DNA of 64,000 nt, from the NCBI GenBank assembly GCA_031426915.1, contig JASJPB010000007.1:1-64000 (forward strand), in the 5' to 3' direction. Shown in pieces: positions 50,561 to 58,834 of the stretch. A program made the position numbers and the translations under genes. Numbering within the stretch: position 1 is the stretch's first letter; every line of letters starts with the position of its first letter. Under the pieces are notes generated by a model, which saw only the letters and a list, made by a program, of their open reading frames with translations, did not search any database and was not told where the DNA came from. The DNA is from Sulfurimicrobium sp031426915 (GTDB lineage: Bacteria > Pseudomonadota > Gammaproteobacteria > Burkholderiales > Sulfuricellaceae).

Positions 50561-52591
50561 ATGCCGCGCGATCTTCCCATCGGGAACGGTACCTTGCTCG
50601 CCGCTCATGATTTCGATTACCGGATACGCGATTTTTATTATCCGCGTGTCGGTAAGGAAAACCATGCGCTCGGTCACCCGTGGCGTTTCGGCGTGTGGCT
50701 GGAGGGCGAGTTTTCCTGGCTCGGGCGTGAAAACTGGAGAATTCAGCGCGATTACGTTTCCGGTGCGCTGGTCACCTCGGTAACGGCGTCCCATGCGCGC
50801 TTGCCGCTACGCCTGCATTTCAACGACGCCATCGACTATGAAAAAAACATCCTGGTGCGCAGGGTGCGGGTGCAAAACCTTTCCCGCCGCGCGCTGGAGC
50901 CGCGCCTGTTCTTCCACACCGACATCAACGCGCTGGAAAACGAGACCGGGGACACGGTTTTTTTCGACCCCAAGAATGCCTGTCTGATCCACTACAAGGG
51001 TCCGCGCTATTTCCTCATGTGTTGCGCCACCGAAACCACGCTCGGCGTCACGCATTTTGCCACCGGCACCAAGCGCCATCGCGGCCTGGAAGGAACCTGG
51101 CGCGATGCGGAAGACGGCGAGCTGAGCGGCAACCCGATTGCCCAGGGGGCGGTGGACTCGGTGATCGGCATGCATCTTCAACTTGAACCCGGCGCGGAAG
51201 CGGCGTGCCATTACTGGATGGCGGTGGGCGAGAGCTATCACGAGGTCGAGCAACTGCATCGGCTGGTCACCCAGATCGGCGCGGAGCGTCTGATCGAGCG
51301 CAATATCGATTATTGGCGCCACTGGGTTTCCGCCGGGGAACGCGACTTCGGCGCATTGCCTGCGCTGCTGGTGGAGTGTTACCGGCGCAGTCTGCTCATT
51401 CTGCGCACCCAGATCGATCATGGCGGGGCGGTGATCGCCGCCAACGATACCGACATCCGCCAGTTCAACCAGGATACCTACAGCTATATGTGGCCGCGCG
51501 ACGGCGCCATCGTCGCCCAGGCGCTGGACCGCGCCGGCTTCGGCAGCCTGAGCCGGCGCTTCCTCGAATTCTGTACCCAGAAGGCGGTCAACTACAATTA
51601 TTCCGCCAGTATTCTGGCCGAGACCGGCTTCCTGATGCACAAGTACAATCCGGACGGTTCCGTGGGCAGTTCCTGGCAACCCTGGCTGGAAAACGAGGAA
51701 ATGGTGTTGCCGATCCAGGAAGACGAAACCGCGCTGGTGATCTGGGCGATCTGGAACCATTACCTGATCCACCGCGACATCGAGGCCATCCGGCCCTTCT
51801 ACAGTCCGTTCGTGGAACGGGCCGCCGACTTCCTGCTGGAGTTCCGCGACGAGAAAACCGGGCTGCCGCTGCCTTCCTTCGACCTGTGGGAGGAGCGGCG
51901 CGGCGTGTTCACCTATACCACCGCAACCGTGATCGGCGGGCTGAAGGCGGCCGCCAGCCTGGCTGCCCTGTTCCAGGAGGAGGAGCGCGCCAGCGCTTGG
52001 CTGAGCGGCGCGCTGGCGGTCCGGGCAGCGCTCGACCAGCATCTCTACTGTCCGCGCGAAGGGCGTTTCGCGCGCGGCATCCTGTTCGAGGATGGCCTCC
52101 AGACCAGGGACGCTACCGTCGACGCCAGCCTGCTGGGGCTGGTGATTTTCGGCGGCTACGACCCCCGCGACGAGCGGGTGGCGAGCACCATCCGCGCGGT
52201 CGAGCAGCGCTTGTGGCTGAAAACGGGCAGCGGTGGACTGGCGCGTTATGAAGGCGACGATTACCAGCGCATGGTGCAGCGCAAGGATGTGCCAGGCAAT
52301 CCCTGGGTGGTGTCCACGCTGTGGCTGGCGCAGTGCCGCATCGCGGCGGCGCGCGACCGGCGCGAGCTGGATCTGGCCTTGCCGCTGCTGATGTGGGCGG
52401 CGGAGCGGGCGCTTGCGTCCGGGGTGCTGCCGGAACAGGTGCATCCGGAAAGCGGCGAGTTTCTGTCGGTCTCTCCGCTGACCTGGAGCCATGGCACGCT
52501 GGTGGCGGCGGTGCTGGATTACATCGCGAAAGCGCAAATGCTGGGCAGCCCGCAGCCGCAGCTTGCCGTGGCCGAAATGGACAGGAGGTGA
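50561..52591 (+). CDS. GH15 family glucoamylase-like glycoside hydrolase
   Basis: A 676-aa cytoplasmic protein (no signal peptide): an N-terminal beta-sandwich domain (about 1-270) and an (alpha/alpha)6 barrel with the GH15 hallmarks YSYMWPRDGA, the general acid in DLWEER (Glu444 or Glu445), and the base in LPEQVHPESG (Glu625). Bacterial members cleave terminal glucose from glycogen- or maltodextrin-type chains, or trehalose. The following kinase gene begins 5 nt after its stop, so storage-sugar release and the signalling operon may be co-expressed. The region upstream has no strong ribosome site. Confidence 0.9.
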   Translation: MPRDLPIGNGTLLAAHDFDYRIRDFYYPRVGKENHALGHPWRFGVWLEGEFSWLGRENWRIQRDYVSGALVTSVTASHARLPLRLHFNDAIDYEKNILVRRVRVQNLSRRALEPRLFFHTDINALENETGDTVFFDPKNACLIHYKGPRYFLMCCATETTLGVTHFATGTKRHRGLEGTWRDAEDGELSGNPIAQGAVDSVIGMHLQLEPGAEAACHYWMAVGESYHEVEQLHRLVTQIGAERLIERNIDYWRHWVSAGERDFGALPALLVECYRRSLLILRTQIDHGGAVIAANDTDIRQFNQDTYSYMWPRDGAIVAQALDRAGFGSLSRRFLEFCTQKAVNYNYSASILAETGFLMHKYNPDGSVGSSWQPWLENEEMVLPIQEDETALVIWAIWNHYLIHRDIEAIRPFYSPFVERAADFLLEFRDEKTGLPLPSFDLWEERRGVFTYTTATVIGGLKAAASLAALFQEEERASAWLSGALAVRAALDQHLYCPREGRFARGILFEDGLQTRDATVDASLLGLVIFGGYDPRDERVASTIRAVEQRLWLKTGSGGLARYEGDDYQRMVQRKDVPGNPWVVSTLWLAQCRIAAARDRRELDLALPLLMWAAERALASGVLPEQVHPESGEFLSVSPLTWSHGTLVAAVLDYIAKAQMLGSPQPQLAVAEMDRR

Positions 52592-52595
52592 CGAC

Positions 52596-53882
52596 ATGGC
52601 GGACCCGAATTACGGAGCAGTGATTCCGCCCGAATTCGATGACGCGTCGCGCAACCTGCGCCTGGCGTTCCTCAAGTTCGACTCGCGCGACGTGGAATTA
52701 CTGCACGATCTGGCCGGTTTGTTCCGGGAACGCAAGATGGAGATCGCCGAGCGTTTCTACGAGCACATGCTTGCCTTCGAGGATACCCGCAAGGTTTTCA
52801 GGGACGAGGCGATGATCCAGCGCCTCAAGCAGGCCCAGGCCAATTATCTGATGGAGGCGGTGGAGGGGCCTTACGATGCGGCCTATTTCGAGCGCCGCTG
52901 GCGCATCGGCTACATCCACAATGCCATCCTGGTGGAACCCCACTGGTTCATCGGCGCGTTCCAGCTCTATCACCGCATCCTTTACCCGATCATCCTGGAG
53001 CGTTACCGGGACGATGCGCAAGCGGTGGTGGACCACATCCTGGCGCTGGACAAGATCATGAACCTGGACCTGCAACTCGGCATCCAGAGCTATTACGTTC
53101 ATTACGAGGGCACCATGGACAAGCTGCGCGAGCTGAACCTGCGCATCGAGGCCGCGAGCACCGCCAAGAGCCAGTTCCTGGCCAACATGTCGCACGAGTT
53201 CCGCACCCCGCTCAACGCCATCATCGGCTTCACCGAGGTGTTGCAGGACCGCATCCCCGGCGACCTCAATGCCGACCAGGAGGAATACCTGGGCGACATA
53301 CACGATGCCGGTCAGTTGCTGTTGCGCCTGATCAACGACGTGCTCGATCTGTCCAAGGTGGAAGCGGGCCGCCTGGAGCTGTTCTACGAAACTTTCCCCA
53401 TCGCCCAGACCGCGCGCGAGACCATCACCACGCTGCGCGGCGCGGCGGAGAAAAAGGGCTTGTCTATCCAGGGAATCCTGCCGCCCGACCTCGGGCTGAT
53501 CACGGCGGACCAGATCCGTTTCAAGCAGATCCTGTTCAACCTGTTGTCGAATGCGGTGAAGTTCACCGACAGCGGCGCCATCACGCTTTCCGCCGCGCTG
53601 GAAAACGATGGCCTGCACCTGTCGGTGGCCGATACCGGGATCGGTATCCGCGAGCAGGACATGAACCGCATCTTCGTCGAATTCAGCCAGGTGGATGATT
53701 CACACGCGCGCCGCCATGAAGGGACCGGGCTCGGGCTGGCGCTATCCAAGCGCCTGGCGGAGGCGCACGGCGGGCGTATCTGGGTGGAGAGCACATTCGG
53801 CGTGGGCAGCGTGTTTCACGTTCTGTTGCCGCTGCGTCCCGCCGAATCCAGGGCCAAGGCCGTCCAGGAGGAAATGAAATGA
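52596..53882 (+). CDS. protoglobin-domain sensor histidine kinase
   Basis: A 428-aa soluble kinase. Residues about 20-170 are a globin-coupled-sensor/protoglobin domain, with probable proximal haem His108 in RWRIGYIHNAILVEPHW. Residues about 185-260 are a HisKA domain with His200 (NMSHEFRTPLN), and residues 300-420 a HATPase with DTGIGI and GTGLGLALSK. It should sense O2, NO or CO through haem and phosphorylate one or more of the three response regulators encoded downstream. Ribosome site AGGAGGTGA. The next gene overlaps by 4 nt. Confidence 0.92.
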   Translation: MADPNYGAVIPPEFDDASRNLRLAFLKFDSRDVELLHDLAGLFRERKMEIAERFYEHMLAFEDTRKVFRDEAMIQRLKQAQANYLMEAVEGPYDAAYFERRWRIGYIHNAILVEPHWFIGAFQLYHRILYPIILERYRDDAQAVVDHILALDKIMNLDLQLGIQSYYVHYEGTMDKLRELNLRIEAASTAKSQFLANMSHEFRTPLNAIIGFTEVLQDRIPGDLNADQEEYLGDIHDAGQLLLRLINDVLDLSKVEAGRLELFYETFPIAQTARETITTLRGAAEKKGLSIQGILPPDLGLITADQIRFKQILFNLLSNAVKFTDSGAITLSAALENDGLHLSVADTGIGIREQDMNRIFVEFSQVDDSHARRHEGTGLGLALSKRLAEAHGGRIWVESTFGVGSVFHVLLPLRPAESRAKAVQEEMK

Positions 53883-54700
53883 GGCACGAGGGCTTGGACA
53901 GCAGCTTGTGCGGTCCGGTCGCAGGGCGCTGCCCGGACCCGCTCAAAACCATCCTGGTGGTGGAAGACAACCCCCAGGCGGCCAAGCTGCTGTCCCTTTA
54001 CCTGATCCAGGCGGGCTACCTGGTCATGGTCGCATCCAACGGCTGCCAGGCGGTGCAACTGGCTACGCAATGCCACCCGCTGGCGATCACGCTGGACATA
54101 TTGCTGCCCGACCAGGACGGCTGGCAGGTGCTGTCCGAACTCAAGGCCTCGCCCCTTACCCGCGACATCCCGGTGGTGATCGTGTCGGTGCTGGATCGCC
54201 AGGCGCTCGGTTTCAGGCTGGGCGCCTCGGACTATCTGGTCAAGCCGGTGGAACGCGCCGACTTGCTGCATGCGCTGCGGCGCTGCATTCCGCGCGAGGG
54301 CGAGAACGGCGTGTGCCACAAGGTGATGGTGGTGCATACCAACCCGGAGGAATTGAACCTGCTGGCCATGATCCTGGCGCAGGAAAACTACCAGGTGATC
54401 CAGGCCCTGGGTTCGGAGGAGGCGGCCAGCCTGGCCAAATATGCCCATCCCGATCTGGTGGTGACCAATCTGGTGGCCGGCGGAATGGATTTTTTCGCCC
54501 TGCTGGAAGGCCTCAGGGCGGCACCGGAGACCGCGACCATCCCGGTCCTGGCCCTGACGCCGTGGGTTTTCGGCGCCAGGCAGGGCGCGCCGGTGGAGGA
54601 GGGGATCGAGTTTGTGCTGATGCGGGAAAACGAACTGGTCGAGGAACGCCTGCTGTCTGCCGTTACCCTGCTGTTCAAGCGGGAAAAGCAGGCCGGCTGA
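53879..54700 (+). CDS. tandem-receiver response regulator
   Basis: A 273-aa protein with two receiver domains. The first (about 24-140) is complete: Glu29-Asp30, Asp73 (LDILLPDQDG), Lys122. The second (about 148-268) has Asn197 at the phosphoacceptor place (VVTNLVAGG) and no acidic pair, so it is a pseudo-receiver. No output domain is present. It is coupled to the kinase gene by ATGA. Confidence 0.88.
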   Translation: MRHEGLDSSLCGPVAGRCPDPLKTILVVEDNPQAAKLLSLYLIQAGYLVMVASNGCQAVQLATQCHPLAITLDILLPDQDGWQVLSELKASPLTRDIPVVIVSVLDRQALGFRLGASDYLVKPVERADLLHALRRCIPREGENGVCHKVMVVHTNPEELNLLAMILAQENYQVIQALGSEEAASLAKYAHPDLVVTNLVAGGMDFFALLEGLRAAPETATIPVLALTPWVFGARQGAPVEEGIEFVLMRENELVEERLLSAVTLLFKREKQAG

Positions 54701-54718
54701 GGAGGGCGGGGAAATATT

Positions 54719-55117
54719 ATGGAACAGCAAGCGAAGACCATCCTGCTGGTCGAGGATGATGAGACCAACCGCAAGCTGGTGCGCGTCGTACTCGCCGGCA
54801 GGCACTACCTGATCCGCGAGGCGGGAAGCGTGGAGGAGGCCCTGGCGTTGCTCAAGGACGGCAAGCCGGACCTGATGCTGTTCGACATCCGTCTCGGCGA
54901 CGGCAGCGGCCTGGACCTGATCCGCAGCGTGCGAGCCGACCCGTCCTTCGACGCGGTGCCGGCGGTGGCCATCACGGCCCAGGCCATGAAGGACGATGAA
55001 GGGCGCTTCCTTGCCGCCGGTTTCGACGCTTATATCAGCAAGCCGGTCGATACCCGGCGTCTGCCGGAGGTGGTGGAGCGTTTTATCCGCGAAGGCAGGA
55101 GGGCCGGTCATGCTTGA
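54719..55117 (+). CDS. DivK-like single-domain response regulator
   Basis: A 132-aa receiver with Glu12-Asp13, Asp56 (LFDIRLGDGSG) and Lys in YISKPVD; the ITAQAMKDDEGRFLAAGFD helix is typical of DivK-type shuttles. Second regulator of the operon; the third overlaps it by 8 nt. Confidence 0.9.
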   Translation: MEQQAKTILLVEDDETNRKLVRVVLAGRHYLIREAGSVEEALALLKDGKPDLMLFDIRLGDGSGLDLIRSVRADPSFDAVPAVAITAQAMKDDEGRFLAAGFDAYISKPVDTRRLPEVVERFIREGRRAGHA

Positions 55118-55829
55118 CGGGATTTCATCGGCCGGGGCGACGGTGCTGGTGGTCGACGACGCGCCGCCCAACGTGAAACTGCTGCGCCTGATCCTGAAGG
55201 ATGCCGGCTACCGCGTGCTGGAAGCCGCCAGCGGTCCCGAAGCGCTGGCAACGCTGCGCAGCGAAAAACCCGACGTCATGGTGCTGGACGTGCGCATGCC
55301 CGGCATGACGGGCTACGACGTTTGCCGCGAAATCCGTCACGATGCCGAGTTCGCCACGCTGCCGGTAATCATGGTGACCGCCCTGTCGCTGCCGGAAGAG
55401 CGCATCAAGGGCATCGAGGCCGGCGCCACCGATTTCATCACCAAGCCTTTCAACAAGAAGGAGTTGCTGGCGCGTATCCAGCTCAGTCTGGCCCTGGCGA
55501 AAAGCGGCAGGAACGCTATCGTTCCCCAACTCCCCGGTGCGGTGGTGATTGCCGACGCGGACTGGACAGTGCTTTGCATGTCGCCCCTGGCCGCGATTGT
55601 GCTGGGCATTTCCGCGAACGGCATCAGCGGGCTGGATTTCACCCAGCTTGTCGACCAGGCGGAAAAAGACCGCCTCTTCTCCGGCGAACATCCCGAGTTG
55701 TTTCACGTTTTCAATGCCGCCACGGGAAATGTCCTCGATGCCCGGCTAACGCTGGTTATCGGTCCCGGCGGGAATTTGCTGTTGCGCGCGATCGCTTTGA
55801 GCGAGCCGCTTCGCCCCGCTTCGGGATGA
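55110..55829 (+). CDS. response regulator with PAS-like domain
   Basis: A 239-aa protein starting at 55110 (GGCAGGAGG upstream). The receiver (about 10-130) has Asp16-Asp17, Asp60 (LDVRMPGMTG) and Lys110 region (TKPFNKKEL). The C-terminal part (about 145-235) looks like a PAS fold (GAVVIADADWTVLCMSPLA). No enzymatic output is present. It closes the protoglobin signalling operon. Confidence 0.85.
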   Translation: MLDGISSAGATVLVVDDAPPNVKLLRLILKDAGYRVLEAASGPEALATLRSEKPDVMVLDVRMPGMTGYDVCREIRHDAEFATLPVIMVTALSLPEERIKGIEAGATDFITKPFNKKELLARIQLSLALAKSGRNAIVPQLPGAVVIADADWTVLCMSPLAAIVLGISANGISGLDFTQLVDQAEKDRLFSGEHPELFHVFNAATGNVLDARLTLVIGPGGNLLLRAIALSEPLRPASG

Positions 55830-55947
55830 CCCGGCCGGCGGATTTGTTGTCACTGTCGGGATGAAATGGAACCGATGTTGATATTTATCATCGAATGTAT
55901 TGTGTAATATAAAGTCTTGTGGGTATTAACTTCAGGGTCATGATCAA

Positions 55948-56766
55948 GTGGCAAAATTGAGTCCCTTGCTGGTTGTAGTGCTTGCGGCAAGCATCCTGCT
56001 TCCCGGTTGCGCCGGCGTCGGGCCGGCGCGTGTCGCCAAGGCGCACGCGCGTCCCGATTTTTCGGGCCACAAGGCGTTCAGCCAGCTTGATTTATTTGCG
56101 GCGGAAGATGCGCTTGTGGCCATCGCTCCGAATATCTACGTCGACCGGGATATTTCCTCCGCGAATGCCGCGCACCTGCTGAATCTGGTGGACAAGGCCA
56201 GAATCAGGGCGGGCTACTATTACGGCGAGCTGGTGTCGAAGCCGGAGATCCTGTTCTGCTCCAGCATGGAGAGCTACCGGAAGTTCGGCGGAGTCGGTCT
56301 CGGCTACACGCTTGGCAATACCATCCTGATTTCCCCATATGGCTGGCGGGCGGCGATTTTGAGCCATGAGTTGTCCCATGTGGAACTGGCGGCGCGCCTG
56401 GGCGGCCTGCCCGAGGTTCTGGACAAGGTGCCGCAATGGTTTGACGAGGGTGCCGCGGTGATGGTCAGCATGGCCCACGAGTTTTCCGATGAGGCATGGC
56501 GCGAGGCCAGCCATAACGGGGAAGATTCTCCCCGCTTGAGCGAACTTGAAAGCGTGGCAAGCTGGAACAGCGTCACCGGCGCGAATGGTGTCAACATGCA
56601 ACGATCCTACGGAACCGCCCGGCAGGAGGTCATCAGATGGTACGCCGTGGTCGGGCGCAGGGGTATGGAGCAGTTGATCCAGGCGCTGAAGGCGAATCAG
56701 GATTTTCACCTGGCCTACCGGGGTATTGAGGATTCCTCGGTCATGCATTTGGCCGTGAGAGAGTAA
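55948..56766 (+). CDS. gluzincin-type metallopeptidase lipoprotein
   Basis: A 272-aa lipoprotein (lipobox LLPGC, Cys21) with HELSH (His140, Glu141, His144) and a downstream Glu167 in QWFDEGAAV, the zinc-ligand arrangement of gluzincins. A GTG start is used (55948); the preceding ATG is in another frame. It should act in the periplasm, attached to a membrane. Substrate unknown. The spacer 55830-55947 is AT-rich. Confidence 0.8.
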   Translation: MAKLSPLLVVVLAASILLPGCAGVGPARVAKAHARPDFSGHKAFSQLDLFAAEDALVAIAPNIYVDRDISSANAAHLLNLVDKARIRAGYYYGELVSKPEILFCSSMESYRKFGGVGLGYTLGNTILISPYGWRAAILSHELSHVELAARLGGLPEVLDKVPQWFDEGAAVMVSMAHEFSDEAWREASHNGEDSPRLSELESVASWNSVTGANGVNMQRSYGTARQEVIRWYAVVGRRGMEQLIQALKANQDFHLAYRGIEDSSVMHLAVRE

Positions 56767-56816
56767 CACTTAACCCGGGTTGTCCATTAGCCAGTATCCG
56801 TCCAAAACGGCATGCT

Positions 56817-56837
56817 GTAGGGGCGAATTTATTCGCC
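56817..56837. repeat. REP-like hairpin (short)
   Basis: GTAGGGGCGAA with stem GGCGAA/TTCGCC and loop TTTA. It shares the GTAGG-GCGA head of the 12233 element but is a single, shorter unit. No gene lies between 56767 and 57007. Confidence 0.6.
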
Positions 56838-57007
56838 AATGGCGGTTAAAACCGCACCTGCTAATAAGCAAAAACGGACCTGGCGGTCCCGGAACTTTCA
56901 CCCGTTTGCAGAATCTTAAATATACCCGACAAAATCAGTCGGATATGTTGTAGCTGTCCTATAACGGAAAATCATCTTCCGTTTCAAGCTGTTGAAAGGA
57001 GATCATC

Positions 57008-57316
57008 ATGAAAAGCAAATTACTTTTGGCTTTGGCTTCATTGATTATCGGAATGGCAAGTTTCGGCGCGAATAGCGTTTATGCCGATATGACTACGGGC
57101 ATGCCAACCCAGACACAATCCAGGTTCTGCTCACACGAGGCCTGGAATGTATTCGAGCCGAATTGTGCCGGCAACATTACCGGGCGCGAAGGCAAGGCGG
57201 CATACGGTGAGCCTCGCGAGGTAAAAATGGAGACTACCGGATCGCGTGCTCTATTTTGTTCCACGGAAGGTTTGAACCTTCTCGAACCGAACTGCGTTGG
57301 CGATATACGCAAATAG
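57008..57316 (+). CDS. small secreted protein with duplicated Cys motif
   Basis: A 102-aa exported protein (signal peptide about 1-26, VYADMTT) with two copies of a 19-residue unit: RFCSHEAWNVFEPNCAGNI and LFCSTEGLNLLEPNCVGDI. Each has two Cys 12 apart, probably forming disulfides. Strong ribosome site (AAAGGAG). I know no function for it. Confidence 0.72.
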   Translation: MKSKLLLALASLIIGMASFGANSVYADMTTGMPTQTQSRFCSHEAWNVFEPNCAGNITGREGKAAYGEPREVKMETTGSRALFCSTEGLNLLEPNCVGDIRK

Positions 57317-57433
57317 CCAGGCAGCTTCACATCCCCCCAAGACGCGATTCGCGCCGATCATTCACGGCATCACAACTCCCACAGGTGTTCGGCAGTCCAG
57401 CGAGTCGCATCGTCGCGGGGTTTAATCATCCAT

Positions 57434-57464
57434 GAACCAGAACGCAGGAAATGCGTTCTGGTTC
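57434..57464. terminator. 13-bp perfect hairpin in the 57317-57655 spacer
   Basis: GAACCAGAACGCA (57434-57446) pairs with TGCGTTCTGGTTC (57452-57464) around GGAAA. There is no T-tract, so it may be a factor-dependent terminator or a regulatory palindrome. The rest of this 339-bp spacer has no gene and presumably contains the cytochrome oxidase promoter. Confidence 0.5.
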
Positions 57465-57655
57465 GTGCGCGTCAAGTTTCCACGTCTACATGGAATTACC
57501 CATTCCTTATGGGTGATTCACCCGATGTATTTCTCATGTCGTCTACCTAATACTGCGGTCGTGGACAAAATAATCAGCGCTCTCAAGAACTAGCAATACC
57601 GTCCGCCGAGCTGTTGCCCGCGTAATCCGAGACACACATCCGAGGGGGAGCACGC

Positions 57656-58822
57656 ATGCCGGTACTATCGCCGATCACAATGCTGCCGGGTGTGCTGGCT
57701 GTGCTCTTTTCCATGCCGGCGCGGGCGGACCTGGCCTGGAATTTCCCCACGCCGGTCACGCCGCTGGCCCTCGACACGCTCCAGGTCCACAACAAATTCA
57801 TGGTGATCACGCTGGTCATCTTCGTGGTGGTGTTCGCCATCATGATCTATTCCATTTTCCGCCATCGCAAGAGCCAGGGCTATGAGGCGGCCAAGTTCAC
57901 CGGACCCGGCACGGCGGCGCAGGTTTTCTGGACCACGGTGCCGTTCCTGATCCTGGTGTTCATCGATTTCGTCCTGATGGGCATTCCCGCCTATCACAGC
58001 GTGCTGATGATGGAGGACACGCGCACCGACGCCGACATGGTGGTCAAAGTCACCGGCAGCCAGTGGAAGTGGCAGTACGAGTACCCCGGCGAGGGCATCA
58101 AGTTCGTCAGCGCGCTGGCCACCTCCCAGCAGCAGATCGACAATCAGGCCGCGAAAGGCGAGCACTACCTGCTGGAGGTGGATAACCCCCTGGTGCTGCC
58201 GGTGGGCAAGAAAGTGCGCTTCCTGCTGACGTCCACCGATGTGATTCACACCTGGTGGGTGCCCCAGTTCGGCGTCAAGCGCGATGCCATTCCCGGCTTC
58301 ATCCGCGAGACCTGGGCGCGCATCGAGCAGCCCGGCGTGTATCGCGGCCAATGCGCCGAACTGTGCGGCAAGGGCCACGGTTTCATGCCGGTGGTGGTGC
58401 AGGCACTGCCCGAGGCGGAGTACCGCCACTGGCTGGCGCAAAAGAAATCCGGCCAGGCCGCTCTGGCGGCCAGCGCGGAGCGGGTATGGACGCGCGAGGA
58501 ACTGGTCAGGCACGGCCAGGAGGTGTACGAAAAAGTCTGCGCCGCCTGTCACCAGCCCGCCGGCCAGGGGCTGCCCGGCACGTTCCCGGCGCTGGCCGGC
58601 AGCAAGATCGTCAACGGGCCGATGCTGGACAAGGACGGCCGTCTGGTGAAGGACGGCCACCTCGACCGGGTGATGAACGGCAAGCCAGGCACCGCCATGC
58701 AGGCGTTCAAGGCCACCCTGAGCGACGTCGACATCGCCGCGGTGACGACCTACGAGCGCAATGCATTCGGCAACAAGATGGGCGACCTGGTGCAGCCTGC
58801 CCAGGTGAAGACCTTGCGGTGA
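57656..58822 (+). CDS. coxB: cytochrome c oxidase subunit II with fused cytochrome c
   Basis: A 388-aa subunit II. After a short leader and two membrane helices (about 40-65 and 80-105), the CuA domain carries CAELCGKGH (Cys233, Cys237, His241) and Met244. A C-terminal cytochrome c domain has CAACH (Cys295, Cys298, His299). This is the caa3-type arrangement that accepts electrons directly from soluble cytochrome c. First gene of the oxidase operon; ribosome site GAGGGGGAG. Confidence 0.95.
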   Translation: MPVLSPITMLPGVLAVLFSMPARADLAWNFPTPVTPLALDTLQVHNKFMVITLVIFVVVFAIMIYSIFRHRKSQGYEAAKFTGPGTAAQVFWTTVPFLILVFIDFVLMGIPAYHSVLMMEDTRTDADMVVKVTGSQWKWQYEYPGEGIKFVSALATSQQQIDNQAAKGEHYLLEVDNPLVLPVGKKVRFLLTSTDVIHTWWVPQFGVKRDAIPGFIRETWARIEQPGVYRGQCAELCGKGHGFMPVVVQALPEAEYRHWLAQKKSGQAALAASAERVWTREELVRHGQEVYEKVCAACHQPAGQGLPGTFPALAGSKIVNGPMLDKDGRLVKDGHLDRVMNGKPGTAMQAFKATLSDVDIAAVTTYERNAFGNKMGDLVQPAQVKTLR

Positions 58823-58834
58823 GGAGATGGCACG

